64,000 nt of DNA from Chryseomonas sp014190935 (GCF_014190935.1 NZ_JACHVV010000004.1:310001-374000); one strand, 5' to 3'. Shown: positions 27,016 through 36,337, counted from the first letter of the stretch. The notes: generated from the letters alone by a model not told the origin. Program-made: numbers and translations.

Positions 27016-28452
27016 TCAAGCCCCGGACGGCACGCCCTGGTCGCGATCACCACGCAGGCTGCTGTGGGCGGCCTGACATATCTCGCGCAGGCCGCTCTTC
27101 AGGCCCTCTTCGAGGGTGGGGTGGTAGAAGGGCATGTCGAGCAGCGAACTGGCGGTCTCGCCGTGGATCAGCGCCAGCACCAGCAGATGGCCGATATGGT
27201 CCATGCCCGGTCCGACCATGGCCGCGCCGGTCAGCTTGCCGGTGCCCGGTTCGGCATAGAAGCGGGCGATACCCTGGTTGCGCGCCTCGACCCGGGCGCG
27301 GCCCTGGTCGTGGTAAGAAGAGGTGCCGATCAGGCTACCCTGGTCGGGCGGACTGCCCAGCACCGCCACCGGTGGATCGGTGAAGATCAGCGAAAACAGC
27401 GGCGATCTCGGGGTCGGTCGGACCTCGGGATAGCAGGCCGCATTGTGCCCGGCGATAGCGCCCTCATCGGAGGCCTCGTGGAGGATCGGCCGGTCATGGT
27501 CGGCATCGCCGGCGATAAAGATCGACGAAGTGCCGCACTGCATCGTCTCGGGGTCGTAGAGCGGGGTGCCATGGTCGTCCAGCTCGATGCCGGTGGTCTC
27601 CAGCCCCAGGCCCTTCAGCCGCGGCGGTCGCCCGGCGGCCACCAGCACGTAGTCGAAAGCGCCCTCGCCGCTCGCGGCGCCGGACCAGGATAGCCGCACG
27701 CCCTCGCCTTCGCGCCGGGCATCCACCTCGACGTTCAGCAGCAGGGTCAGGTCCTGTTCCAGGATCTTGCGCAGCTCGGCCTTGACCTCCAGGTCCTCCA
27801 GCGCGCCCAGGCCATCGTCCTGGCCGAACAGGGTGACGGCCACGCCGAGGCGAGCCATGGCCTGGGCCAGTTCCAGACCCACCGGACCGGTACCGATCAC
27901 CGCCAGAGAGCGCGGCAGATCGGGCAGCTCGAAGATCGTCTCGTTGGTCAGCGCGCGCTCGCCGAGGGCGGCGAAGGGTTCCGGTACGAGGGGGTAGGAG
28001 CCAGTGGCGATGACCACACTCCGCGCCTTTATAGTCTTACCATTACTGAGTTGCAGGCGATCCGCCGCCACGAAGCGCGCCGTGGCCTGCTGGGCCACAC
28101 CCTCGGGCAGCTTGGCGAAACCCTGCTTGGTGGCGGCGACGAAATGGTCGCGTTCGCGACGCACCCGCGCCATGACCGCCGCGCCATCGACGCTGACGCT
28201 ACCCACGTCGATGCCGAAGGTAGCGGCGCGCTGGACGGCATGATGGGCTTCGCCGGCGACGATCAGCAGCTTGGAGGGCATGCAGCCCACGGCGGCGCAG
28301 GTGGTGCCGGCCCAGCGGTCGTCGATCAGCAGGGTACGCGCGCCCTGGCGCCGGGCGGCGCGTTCGGCGGCAAGGCCAGCGGTTCCGGCCCCGATCACAG
28401 CAACATCGCATTCGAGATCGGCAGCGGTGGAAGGGGTTACGGGATCACTCAT
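27016..28452 (-). CDS. Dihydrolipoamide dehydrogenase-like flavoprotein
   Basis: A 478-residue class I pyridine nucleotide-disulfide oxidoreductase: FAD motif GAGTAGLAA near 22-30, redox pair Cys-x4-Cys in GTTCAAVGCMPSK, NAD motif GTGPVGLELA, second FAD motif IFIAGDAD and a dimerisation domain with the active-site YHPTLEEG. It should oxidise a dithiol with NAD+. No 2-oxoacid dehydrogenase subunits are adjacent and it carries no lipoyl domain, so it is a stand-alone paralogue, possibly of the kind seen as LPD3 or as mercuric-reductase-like enzymes. The N-terminal ten residues are poorly conserved; the start at 28452 is the longest reasonable one. Confidence 0.9.
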   Translation of the reverse strand: MSDPVTPSTAADLECDVAVIGAGTAGLAAERAARRQGARTLLIDDRWAGTTCAAVGCMPSKLLIVAGEAHHAVQRAATFGIDVGSVSVDGAAVMARVRRERDHFVAATKQGFAKLPEGVAQQATARFVAADRLQLSNGKTIKARSVVIATGSYPLVPEPFAALGERALTNETIFELPDLPRSLAVIGTGPVGLELAQAMARLGVAVTLFGQDDGLGALEDLEVKAELRKILEQDLTLLLNVEVDARREGEGVRLSWSGAASGEGAFDYVLVAAGRPPRLKGLGLETTGIELDDHGTPLYDPETMQCGTSSIFIAGDADHDRPILHEASDEGAIAGHNAACYPEVRPTPRSPLFSLIFTDPPVAVLGSPPDQGSLIGTSSYHDQGRARVEARNQGIARFYAEPGTGKLTGAAMVGPGMDHIGHLLVLALIHGETASSLLDMPFYHPTLEEGLKSGLREICQAAHSSLRGDRDQGVPSGA

Positions 28453-28686
28453 CTCATCACCTGACGTTGCGGAGGATTAACCCGACTCGCGCCAGGGCTC
28501 TAGCAAGGGACCCTGAGCGGAGCGGTGGGGTTGCATCCCCAAGGCGTGATCCACTTCGACAAAAAACCGACAATTCTTGTCAGGGGCGTCAAATTCCATG
28601 CCACTCGTCACCTTATACTGGCGAACTGGAACCATTGGGGTGTCCTATCCTCAATTAGCCAACTTAAATGGACGCAGGGCATTCAC

Positions 28687-29208
28687 ATGGAACGTGACAT
28701 CAGCAAGATTCCGCTCATCAACGATTGGTCCTACCTGATCGCCCTGGAGACCGGCCTGTTCACCCGGGGTGAACTCAGCGGTGCGGTGCTCAAGGCCCTC
28801 AACGACCAGGCCCGCCTGCTCTCCCGTCGCTACCTGGTGCAGAAGTCCAAGCTGGACGTGCGCAAGCTGTCGCCGGCCGAGACCGAGATCCTCGACACCC
28901 TCAGCGACACCGCCGCCAGCCTGCGTCGCCGCCAGCGGCTGCCGCACAACATCGTCAAGAGCCTTAGGGCCGGCGGCCTGATCGCCGCGGTCGAGCGCAG
29001 CGTCTGCGCCTCGGGCATCCTGCAGTGCCACAACGGTTTCTATGAAGACGGCCTGGAGCCGGGCGCCTTCGAGCAGATCGTCATGCGCCATCCCCATGAA
29101 TTCGGCGATCACGCCCGCCAGAGCGCCGCTCTGTATTTCGCCCAGGAATCCTTCGCCCTGGAACAGTCGCAAGACGTGCACGAACAGCCGCTGCAGGCCA
29201 GCGCCTGA
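28687..29208 (+). CDS. Hypothetical protein (173 aa)
   Basis: A 173-residue soluble, mostly helical protein of unknown function, beginning MERDISKIPLINDWSYLIAL and holding a central charged helix-rich part and one Cys pair region (SVCASGILQCHNGF). No signal peptide or known motif. The ATG is weakly supported by AGGG nine bases upstream. An AT-richer 230-bp leader (28453-28686), with TATACT at 28613, probably holds its promoter. Confidence 0.7.
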   Translation: MERDISKIPLINDWSYLIALETGLFTRGELSGAVLKALNDQARLLSRRYLVQKSKLDVRKLSPAETEILDTLSDTAASLRRRQRLPHNIVKSLRAGGLIAAVERSVCASGILQCHNGFYEDGLEPGAFEQIVMRHPHEFGDHARQSAALYFAQESFALEQSQDVHEQPLQASA

Positions 29209-29559
29209 TGAGCGAGGCGTACGCAACGACCGGGGCGGCCGGGAGGCCCCAGACCCCGCTTGGCTGCGTGCGCCTCGCCGCCCCCGTTCCTTCTTGCGGT
29301 ACCGCTTTTCCGGAGTCCTGGCGCGTGACGCCCGCTTTCGCGCCGCTCAGCCCCCCATAGCGCCCCTGCCCTCGCCGGCCGACCGATCTCGCTGATCGCG
29401 TCGGCTGTCGCCCTTTCGTTGCCGGCCCTGTCGGCAGCGGCCTTTGCCTGCGCCCGTCTCACGACGGGCGTCCCTGCCGATGCCGTCTGCGTCGCCTTCC
29501 GCCTGGAGTTCGCTCCCGGGCGGCGGCCGCGGCATGGGCCACGGCTGCGAGGAGCAGAC
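29209..29559. other. Gap without a recognised gene
   Basis: This 351-bp stretch between the hypothetical gene and the acyltransferase is GC-rich. It contains a GC hairpin around CCGGGGCGGCCGGGAGGCCC (near 29230-29250) but none of the A-D repeats and no supported frame on either strand. It probably carries the leader of the acyltransferase gene. Confidence 0.45.
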
Positions 29560-30603
29560 ATGACTACCGCCCACGTTCCCCCGGGACGCAACAACTTCGA
29601 TTTCCTCAGATTCGCCGCGGCGTCCACCGTGGTGATCGGCCACGGTTTCTGGCTCTCGGGCCACATCGGTGCCGAGCCGATCCTCAACTTCACCGGCTTC
29701 ACCGACGCGGCCAGCATCGCCGTCTATGTGTTCTTCGTGATCAGTGGCTTCCTGATCACGGCGTCCTTCCAGCGCAGTCGCAATCCCCTGGATTTTCTGC
29801 TCAAGCGCGCCCTGCGGATCTTTCCGGCGCTGATCGTCTCGGTGCTGTTCTCGGTGCTGGTGGTGGGCTGGCTGGCCACCAGTCGCGAGACGAGCGCCTA
29901 TTTCAGCGATCGCCAGACCCTGGGCTTCTTCAAGAACATCCTCCTGATGACGCGCTTCGAGCTGCCCGGCGTCTTCACCGGCAATCCCTTTCCCGACACG
30001 GTGAACGGCAGCTACTGGACCCTGCCCTACGAGGTGTTCATGTACCTGTCGCTGCTGATCATCGGCGTGCTGGGGCTGCTGACCCGCTCGGTGGTCATGG
30101 CCACCCTGGTGGTGCTGGTGCTGGGCAACTTCCTGCTGTTGCCGCAGATGGGCATCGCCAGCTTCGTGCTGCACAAGGTATTCAGCCTGGGCATGTTCTT
30201 TTTCGCCGGCGCCCTGCTGCAGCTCGCGGGACCGCGCATCCCTTGGCGCCTGGAGATCGCCCTGGCGCTCTGCCTGCTGTCGCTGGCGGCCATCGTCTGG
30301 CACATCCTGCCGGTGATCCACCTGGTGTCGCTGGCCTATGTGATCATCTACCTGGCCCAAGTGGAGGTACCACTGCTGCACGGCTTTGGCCGCTTCGGCG
30401 ACTACTCCTACGGCCTCTACCTGTTCAACTTCCCGGTCCAGCAACTGCTCATGCACTGGTTTCCCGACAGCTTCTCGCTGCCGGGCTTCCTGCTGGTGAG
30501 CTATGTCCTGACCTTGGGTTTGGCGGTGCTCTCCTGGCACCTGATCGAGGCGCCGGCGCTGAGATTCAAGCCGCGGCGCCAGGCACCGGTGGCGCCGGCC
30601 TGA
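29560..30603 (+). CDS. Acyltransferase_3 (OafA-type) membrane O-acyltransferase
   Basis: A 347-residue integral membrane protein with about ten helices. It opens with NNFDFLRFAAASTVVIGHGF, where the family has the catalytic His in the first helix, and carries SGFLITASF, an RALRIFPAL loop and GDYSYGLYLFNFPVQQ near the end. Members move acetyl or other acyl groups onto surface polysaccharides. GAGGAG before the ATG at 29560 fixes the start. No polysaccharide genes are adjacent. A paralogue lies at 58.9-60.0 kb. Confidence 0.92.
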   Translation: MTTAHVPPGRNNFDFLRFAAASTVVIGHGFWLSGHIGAEPILNFTGFTDAASIAVYVFFVISGFLITASFQRSRNPLDFLLKRALRIFPALIVSVLFSVLVVGWLATSRETSAYFSDRQTLGFFKNILLMTRFELPGVFTGNPFPDTVNGSYWTLPYEVFMYLSLLIIGVLGLLTRSVVMATLVVLVLGNFLLLPQMGIASFVLHKVFSLGMFFFAGALLQLAGPRIPWRLEIALALCLLSLAAIVWHILPVIHLVSLAYVIIYLAQVEVPLLHGFGRFGDYSYGLYLFNFPVQQLLMHWFPDSFSLPGFLLVSYVLTLGLAVLSWHLIEAPALRFKPRRQAPVAPA

Positions 30604-30622
30604 GCCCGGTTGGCCGATCGCC

Positions 30623-31000
30623 TCAGCCGAGGCGACCGGCCAGGGCGAAACCGGCCAGGGTCAGCAGCAGCGACCCCAGCACATGGACGGTCACGGTGAG
30701 CGCCGCCCAGCCCAGGCGGCCGCTCTGCAGCAGATTCACCACCTCGGCGGAAAAGGTCGAGAAGGTGGTGAAGCCGCCGCAGAAGCCGGTCACCAGCAGC
30801 AAGCGCCACTGGGCTTCCAACCCGGGATAACGGGAGAACAAGCCCAGGGCGAGGCCGATCACGAAGCCGCCCACCAGATTGACCAGCAGCGTGCCCAGGG
30901 GCAGTAGCGGAAACAGCGCATTGAGCCGCAGACCGACCCACCAGCGACAGGCGCTGCCCAGGGCACCGCCAAACATCACCGCGAACAGGGCATAGGGCAT
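30623..31000 (-). CDS. crcB: Fluoride channel CrcB/Fluc
   Basis: A 125-residue, four-helix Fluc protein that dimerises in antiparallel fashion to export fluoride. Signatures are GGALGSACRW, GTLLVNLVGGF and GFCGGFTTFSTFSAE, which include the pore Asn and the Phe box. AGGAG precedes the ATG. It starts 12 bp after the nhaA stop, so the two form an operon. I looked for the fluoride riboswitch upstream of nhaA and did not find it. Confidence 0.95.
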   Translation of the reverse strand: MPYALFAVMFGGALGSACRWWVGLRLNALFPLLPLGTLLVNLVGGFVIGLALGLFSRYPGLEAQWRLLLVTGFCGGFTTFSTFSAEVVNLLQSGRLGWAALTVTVHVLGSLLLTLAGFALAGRLG

Positions 31001-31012
31001 CTCAGACTCCTC

Positions 31013-32182
31013 TCAACGACGCCGGGCGGCCAGGAGCAAGACGGCAATGCCGGCGAGGGCGGACAACAGCGACCCCAGCAGCACGCCGATCTTAACCTCA
31101 TCGACCAGGAAGGGCGCCCCCGGAAAGGCCAGGGCGCCAATGAACAGACTCATGGTAAAGCCAATGCCACAGAGCAGCGCCACGCCATAGAGCTGCAGCC
31201 AGCTGGCGCCTTCCGGCAGCCGCGCCAGGCCGCTGCGGATGGCCAGCACCGCCATGAGGGAAATCCCGATCTGCTTGCCAAGGAACAGCCCCAGAGTCAC
31301 GCCCAAGGGCACCGGATCCAGCAAATTGGCGGGCGACATCCCGGCCAGGGAGACCCCGGCATTGGCGAAGCCGAACAGGGGCACGATCAGGAAGGCCACC
31401 CAGGGATGCAGCGCGGACTCCAGCCGGAGCAGCGGCGAGGCGTCGTCGGCCTCGGTGTCGCCCAGGGGAATGAACAGCGCCAGGATCACCCCGGCCAGGG
31501 TCGCGTGGATGCCCGAGCGCAGCATGCAGAACCACAGCAGCGCGCCCACCAGCAGATAGGGCAGCAGCGCGGTGACCTTGAGGCGATTGAGCACGAACAA
31601 CACGGCCACCAGACCGGCCGCGGCCAGCAGCATGCTGCTGGAGAGGTCGCTGGTGTAGAACAGCGCGATGATCACCACGGCGCCGAGGTCATCGAGGATC
31701 GCCAGGGCTGAGAGAAACACCTTGAGCGACGCCGGCACCCGCGAGCCCAGCAGCGACAGCACGCCCAGGGCGAAGGCGATGTCGGTGGCGGCGGGAATTG
31801 CCCAGCCCGAGAGGGTCTGGGGATTGTGGCGATTGACCAGGGCATAGAGCAGCGCCGGTACCAGCATGCCACCGAGCGCAGCGAGGCCCGGCAGGGCGCG
31901 ATCGCCCCAGCTGGCGAGTTGGCCGACCGCCATCTCGCGTTTGATTTCCAGTCCCACCAGCAGGAAGAAGATGGCCATCAGGCCGTCGTTGATCCAGTGG
32001 CCGAGGGACAGCCCTCCGATGTACCAGTGCAGACTGGCGAAGTAGCCGTCGGCCAGCGGCGAGTTGGCGACGATCAGGGCGATGGCCGCGGCCACCATCA
32101 ACACGATGCCGCCGGCCGCTTCGGCCGCGCAGAAGCGATTGAGAAAGGCCAGGGCCTTGGCGGGAGAAAGGGGGGCGTTCAT
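31013..32182 (-). CDS. nhaA: Na+/H+ antiporter NhaA
   Basis: A 389-residue antiporter of usual length for NhaA, with about twelve helices. The ion-binding Asp pair lies in ALAILDDLGAVVIIALFY, and PAATDIAFALGVLSLLG marks the broken helix 4. It exchanges Na+ or Li+ for H+ across the inner membrane. The ATG at 32182 follows GGAG; the frame extends 15 codons further upstream without a better site. Cotranscribed with crcB. Confidence 0.96.
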   Translation of the reverse strand: MNAPLSPAKALAFLNRFCAAEAAGGIVLMVAAAIALIVANSPLADGYFASLHWYIGGLSLGHWINDGLMAIFFLLVGLEIKREMAVGQLASWGDRALPGLAALGGMLVPALLYALVNRHNPQTLSGWAIPAATDIAFALGVLSLLGSRVPASLKVFLSALAILDDLGAVVIIALFYTSDLSSSMLLAAAGLVAVLFVLNRLKVTALLPYLLVGALLWFCMLRSGIHATLAGVILALFIPLGDTEADDASPLLRLESALHPWVAFLIVPLFGFANAGVSLAGMSPANLLDPVPLGVTLGLFLGKQIGISLMAVLAIRSGLARLPEGASWLQLYGVALLCGIGFTMSLFIGALAFPGAPFLVDEVKIGVLLGSLLSALAGIAVLLLAARRR

Positions 32183-32437
32183 GGGCAGCCGTACTCCGCG
32201 CGGCGGCCCGACCTGCGCTCGATTCAACCTGTCCTACCGCGAGGTTGCGGCGACACCCAGCCGATAATCCTACTATGGCAACCCGGTGGTCGCAGCAGAA
32301 AATCTCCCCAGGGCGCGGCCGCTCTGCGTCGCCGCCTGGCCTCTTGCGGTGGCGGCCGGCGGTCTTCGCCGGTATTGCCAGGGCTCGGTACAGGGTGGAC
32401 CATCAGCGCCCTCGTTCTGCCCAGCAGCTGCTTGCCC

Positions 32438-33601
32438 ATGTCCCAGGAACCCCTTACGCCGTCCTCTTCCCTCTTCGCCCGTCTGGTCCAGGGCCTGCGC
32501 GCCTTCTGGCCAGCGCCCTTGCCCATCGACGGTCGCGAACGCCTGCGCGCCAGCCTGGGCGCCGGTCTCGGCATCCTGCTAGCCGCGCTGCTCGCTGCCT
32601 GGTGGCTGGAGGGCCAGCCGGTGCATCAGCACGGCGCCCTGGCGCTGGCGCTGGTAGCGCCGCTGGGCGCCAGCGCCGTATTGGTGTTCGCCCTGCCCTC
32701 CAGTCCGCTGGCGCAGCCCTGGTCGGTGGTGGGCGGCAACACCCTGTCGGCGCTGATCGGCATCGCCTGCGCCCTGTGGATTCCCGAAGCCAACCTAGCC
32801 GCCGCGCTGGCGGTCGCCCTGGCCATCGCCGCCATGTTCACCCTGCGCTGCCTGCATCCGCCGGGTGGCGCCTCGGCGCTGCTGATGGTTCTCATCGGCG
32901 CCCAGGACTTCAGCTATGCCTGGAGTCCGGTGGCGCTGGATTCGCTGCTGCTGGTGAGCGCCGGCCTGCTCTACAACAACCTGACCCGCCGCCCCTGGCC
33001 CCATGTGCCACGCCCGGCCGAGCCGAGCGGCGAGACGCGCCTGCAGCGCGCCGACCTCGACGCCGTGCTGGCGCGCTACAACCAGGTGCTGGACATCAGC
33101 CGCGACGACCTCGCCGAATTGCTCGAACAGGTGGAGGCGCGCGCCTACCAGCGCAAGATGGGCGAGCTGCGCTGCGCCGACGTCATGAGCCACGAACCGG
33201 TGACCGCCCGTGCCGAGATGCCGCTGCAGGAAGCCTGGGCGCTGATGCGCGCCCGCCGCATCAAGGCGCTGCCGGTGGTGGATCGCCAGGGCCATCTGCT
33301 GGGCATCGTCACCGTCGCCGACTTCATGCGGCAGATCGACCTGGACGTCCACGAGGGCCTCGGCTGGCGCCTGAGATCGCTGGTCCGCCCGCGCACCCGC
33401 CAGGAGGAAAACAGCGTCGGCCGAATCATGACCCGCACCGTGCGGGTGGCCAGCGCCGATCGCCTGCTGATCGACCTGGTGCCGGTGTTTTCCGAGAACG
33501 GCCACCGCCACATCCCCATCATCGACGGCTCGCGCCGCCTGGTGGGCATCATCACCCAGTCGGATCTGATCCGGGCGCTGTACCAGGCGGTGCGGGCCTA
33601 G
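32438..33601 (+). CDS. HPP-family membrane protein with CBS domains
   Basis: A 387-residue protein: an N-terminal HPP integral-membrane domain (about 30-190) with the LRCLHPPGGASALL signature, then a linker helix, and two C-terminal CBS repeats (about 245-300 and 325-385; ADVMSHEPVTARAEMPLQEA and VGRIMTRTVRVASADRL). HPP proteins have been linked to nitrite transport in chloroplasts and cyanobacteria; CBS pairs usually bind adenine nucleotides. The bacterial role is not established. Ends three bases from the convergent chemoreceptor gene. Confidence 0.87.
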   Translation: MSQEPLTPSSSLFARLVQGLRAFWPAPLPIDGRERLRASLGAGLGILLAALLAAWWLEGQPVHQHGALALALVAPLGASAVLVFALPSSPLAQPWSVVGGNTLSALIGIACALWIPEANLAAALAVALAIAAMFTLRCLHPPGGASALLMVLIGAQDFSYAWSPVALDSLLLVSAGLLYNNLTRRPWPHVPRPAEPSGETRLQRADLDAVLARYNQVLDISRDDLAELLEQVEARAYQRKMGELRCADVMSHEPVTARAEMPLQEAWALMRARRIKALPVVDRQGHLLGIVTVADFMRQIDLDVHEGLGWRLRSLVRPRTRQEENSVGRIMTRTVRVASADRLLIDLVPVFSENGHRHIPIIDGSRRLVGIITQSDLIRALYQAVRA

Positions 33602-33604
33602 GGC

Positions 33605-35230
33605 TCATACCTGGAAGCGATTCACCAGCCCCTGCAGGTCCACCGCCAGCCGTGACAGCTCCTGGCTGGCGGCGTTGGTCTGGCGGGCACCGTCGGCGGA
33701 CTGGATGGCGAGATCGCGAATGTTGACCAGGTTGCGGTCCACTTCCCGGGCCACCTGCGCCTGCTCTTCGGCCGCACTGGCGATCACCAGGTTGCGCTCG
33801 TACATCTCGCCGATGCGGCTGTTGATCTCGTCCAGCGCCACCCCCGCCGTTTCCGCCAGGGCACGCGTGGCCTGGGCCCGCTGGCTGCTGCTGTGCATCG
33901 ACCCCAGGGCCTGACTGGCACCGCTGCGCATGCCGGAAACCATCTGTTCGATTTCCAGGGTGGACTGCTGGGTACGGCTGGCCAACGCGCGCACCTCGTC
34001 GGCGACCACGGCGAAACCGCGACCGGCCTCGCCGGCCCGAGCCGCCTCGATGGCCGCATTGAGTGCCAGCAGATTGGTCTGTTCGGCGATGGCGCGAATG
34101 ACGTCGAGCACCTTGCCGATGTCCTGGGACTGCTCAGCGAGCCGCTGGACCAGCGTCCCGGTGGCCGAGACCTCGTCAGACAAGGCGGCGATGGCGCCCA
34201 GGGTGTCGGCGACCCGGGTCTGGCCCTGCTGTGCGGCCTGGCTGGAGGCCCGCGAGGCTTCGGAGGTGGAGACGGCGTTGCGCGCCACCTCGTCCACCGC
34301 GGTGCTCATCTCGGTAACGGCCGTGGCGGCCTGTTCAAGCTCATCGTTCTGCTGCTGCAGGCCTTGGCCAGCGGCCTCGGTGACCGCATTGAGTTCTTCG
34401 GCGGCGGTCGCCAGTTGGGTGGAGGAGCCGGCGATACGCGAGAGGGTCTCGCGCAGTTGCGCCTGCATCTGCTGCAGGGCGCGCTGCAATTCGCTCACCT
34501 CGTCACGGCCTTGCACGGCCAGGGTCTGCGTCAGGTCGCCTTGGGCGACGCGGCGGGCGGCCAGCAGTGCCTCGCGCAGCGGCCCGACGATGCTGCGGGT
34601 CAGCAGCCAGGCCATGAGCACCGTGGCCAAGGCGGCCAGGGTGATCACCGCGATGACGATCAGCCGTGAGGCGTCGTAGCGGTCCGCCGAGATCTTGCCG
34701 TCGCGCTCGATGCCCTCGGCATAGAAGTCGCCCAACTCACCCAGTTGCTTGCCGGTGCCGTCCACCACCGGTTTCATGTCCACCAGCGTCAGCTTGTTGA
34801 GTGCGGCGGTATCGCCACGGCGGGCCAGGGCGAAGGACTCGGTCATACCCTGCTGATAGGTGGCGAAATCGCGCTTGAAGAGGTCCCAGCGCTGATGTTC
34901 CTCGGGAGTATCGACAAAGACCTCATAGGTCCTGATGCCGTCCATGAGGACCTTGTTACGCGCCTCGTACTGGCCGACATAGGTATCGATGTTGCGTGGG
35001 TCCGGATCCAGCGCCAGGCGCAGGGAAATGGTACGGATGCGCAGCATGTTCTCGCGAATGGCGTCTACCGCGCGGATGCTGGGCACCCAGTCACGCTCCG
35101 TCACCACCTGACGTTCGCGGATACCCGCCATCTGCGCCAGGGAAAACAGCCCGAGAAAAGCCACCATCAGGGCGATCAGCCCAAAGCCCAGGGCGGCGCG
35201 GGGCGCGATGTTGCAGTTGCGTAACAGCAT
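33605..35230 (-). CDS. Methyl-accepting chemotaxis protein, four-helix-bundle type
   Basis: A 541-residue chemoreceptor: membrane helix 1 (about 10-32), a four-helix-bundle periplasmic ligand domain (about 35-190), membrane helix 2 (about 192-212), HAMP and a signalling domain with AEQTNLLALNAAIEAARAGE at the tip. The length and helical sensor resemble Tar/Tsr-type receptors; the ligand is unknown. GGAG lies eight bases before the ATG at 35230; the frame extends 160 codons upstream but only into the antisense of the lipoprotein gene. Its C-terminus ends NRFQV with no CheR-binding pentapeptide. Confidence 0.92.
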   Translation of the reverse strand: MLLRNCNIAPRAALGFGLIALMVAFLGLFSLAQMAGIRERQVVTERDWVPSIRAVDAIRENMLRIRTISLRLALDPDPRNIDTYVGQYEARNKVLMDGIRTYEVFVDTPEEHQRWDLFKRDFATYQQGMTESFALARRGDTAALNKLTLVDMKPVVDGTGKQLGELGDFYAEGIERDGKISADRYDASRLIVIAVITLAALATVLMAWLLTRSIVGPLREALLAARRVAQGDLTQTLAVQGRDEVSELQRALQQMQAQLRETLSRIAGSSTQLATAAEELNAVTEAAGQGLQQQNDELEQAATAVTEMSTAVDEVARNAVSTSEASRASSQAAQQGQTRVADTLGAIAALSDEVSATGTLVQRLAEQSQDIGKVLDVIRAIAEQTNLLALNAAIEAARAGEAGRGFAVVADEVRALASRTQQSTLEIEQMVSGMRSGASQALGSMHSSSQRAQATRALAETAGVALDEINSRIGEMYERNLVIASAAEEQAQVAREVDRNLVNIRDLAIQSADGARQTNAASQELSRLAVDLQGLVNRFQV

Positions 35231-35387
35231 GGAAGTCTCCGTGGCCTCTGGCCCTGTTGTTGTCAGACAACAGATATCGGCCGTCACCCGCTGGCCTTGA
35301 GCACAACGGCCGCAGCGAACCTCGCCGCGTTTTCGCCGTCTCAAAGGCACTGTCGCCCATTCCGGGCGACCTGCCAGGAATGTTCGG

Positions 35388-35819
35388 ATGAAAACCGGTC
35401 CCTCTCGCGCCTCCTCGTTCTCCGCGCCTCGTGCGCTGCTCGCCAGCCTGGTCCTGGGCGGCGGTCTGCTGCTCGCGGGCTGCGCCGGCAACCCGCCGAC
35501 CGCGCAGATGGCCGTGACCCAGTCGGCCGTCAACGAAGCCGTGAGCGGCGGCGGCAACCAGTTCGCCCCCATCGAGACCAAGTCGGCCCAGGACAAGTGG
35601 ACCCAGGCCCAGGCGGCCCTGTCCAACGAGAAGTACGACGAAGCCAAGCAACTGGCCGAGCAGGCCGAGTGGGATGCCCGCCTGGCGACCCGCAAGACCC
35701 AGGCCGCCAAGGCCCAGGCGGCGCTGCAGGATGCTCAGAACAGCATCCAGCAGATCCGTGAGGAAGGTCAGATCAACCTCCAGCTGCAACAGAATCTACA
35801 GAAAAAGGTGCAGCAGTAA
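35388..35819 (+). CDS. DUF4398-type lipoprotein
   Basis: A 143-residue lipoprotein with lipobox LLAGC (Cys near 32), then a helical domain with the family pattern of Ala/Gln-rich heptads (AKQLAEQAEWDARLATRKTQ). In other pseudomonads DUF4398 proteins occur in pairs followed by an OmpA-family protein and sit at the outer membrane. Paired here with the next gene, 29 bp downstream. Divergent from the chemoreceptor. Confidence 0.85.
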   Translation: MKTGPSRASSFSAPRALLASLVLGGGLLLAGCAGNPPTAQMAVTQSAVNEAVSGGGNQFAPIETKSAQDKWTQAQAALSNEKYDEAKQLAEQAEWDARLATRKTQAAKAQAALQDAQNSIQQIREEGQINLQLQQNLQKKVQQ

Positions 35820-35848
35820 GGCTGCCCGCTCTCTTGAAGGACGAAACC

Positions 35849-36238
35849 ATGCGTAAACGTTTTCTGCTCCCGCTGATGTCGGCGCTGACCCTGACCCTGG
35901 CCGCCTGCGCCACCCCGCCCAACCCCAATCTGGAAAAGGCGCGCAACGACTACGCCGCCCTCGAATCCCAGCCCCAGGCCACCCAGCTGGCGGCACTGGA
36001 AACCAAGGATGCCGGCACCTGGCTGGCCAAGACCGACAAGGCCTACAAGGACGGTGAGAACGAGCGCACCGTCGATCAGCTGGCCTACCTGACCCAGCAA
36101 CGCATCCAGACCGCCATGCAGACCATCAAGCTGCGCATGGCCGAAGCCGAGCTGAAGAAGGTCGACGCCGAACGCGGCGAAGCCCGCCTGAACACCCGCA
36201 CCCAGCAGCTGCAGCAACTGCAGAAGGCGATCAAGTAA
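35849..36238 (+). CDS. Second DUF4398-type lipoprotein
   Basis: A 129-residue lipoprotein with lipobox LAAC (Cys near 20), followed by an alpha-helical domain (ARNDYAALESQPQATQLAAL onward) similar in plan to the preceding gene. The ATG at 35849 has GAAGGA eight bases upstream. Likely in an operon with the first lipoprotein. The OmpA-like gene that often follows this pair is missing; an oxidoreductase gene is next. Confidence 0.85.
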   Translation: MRKRFLLPLMSALTLTLAACATPPNPNLEKARNDYAALESQPQATQLAALETKDAGTWLAKTDKAYKDGENERTVDQLAYLTQQRIQTAMQTIKLRMAEAELKKVDAERGEARLNTRTQQLQQLQKAIK

Positions 36239-36244
36239 GGTCCA

Positions 36245-36276
36245 GGGCGCAGGTCCCTCTCGGGAATCCTGCGCCC
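36245..36276 (+). terminator. Hairpin after the lipoprotein pair
   Basis: GGGCGCAGG (36245-36253) pairs with CCTGCGCCC (36268-36276), with an inner TCCC/GGGA stem. It begins seven bases after the stop. No T-tract follows, so it could be a terminator aided by Rho or an mRNA 3' end stabiliser. Confidence 0.5.
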
Positions 36277-36337
36277 CCTGCCGTGGTCCTCTACTGACCC
36301 GCGAGCGTCCTGCTCGCCACAGTCCGGAGGATCTCTC

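Noticed and set aside
32183..32437. Fluoride riboswitch before nhaA-crcB
   Set aside because: I looked on the minus strand for the GGNGATGG and CTGATGGC-type conserved parts and did not find them. A covariance-model search would be decisive.
35231..35710. 160-residue N-terminal extension of the second chemoreceptor
   Set aside because: It is antisense to the first lipoprotein gene; the ATG at 35230 has a ribosome site and is followed directly by the first membrane helix.
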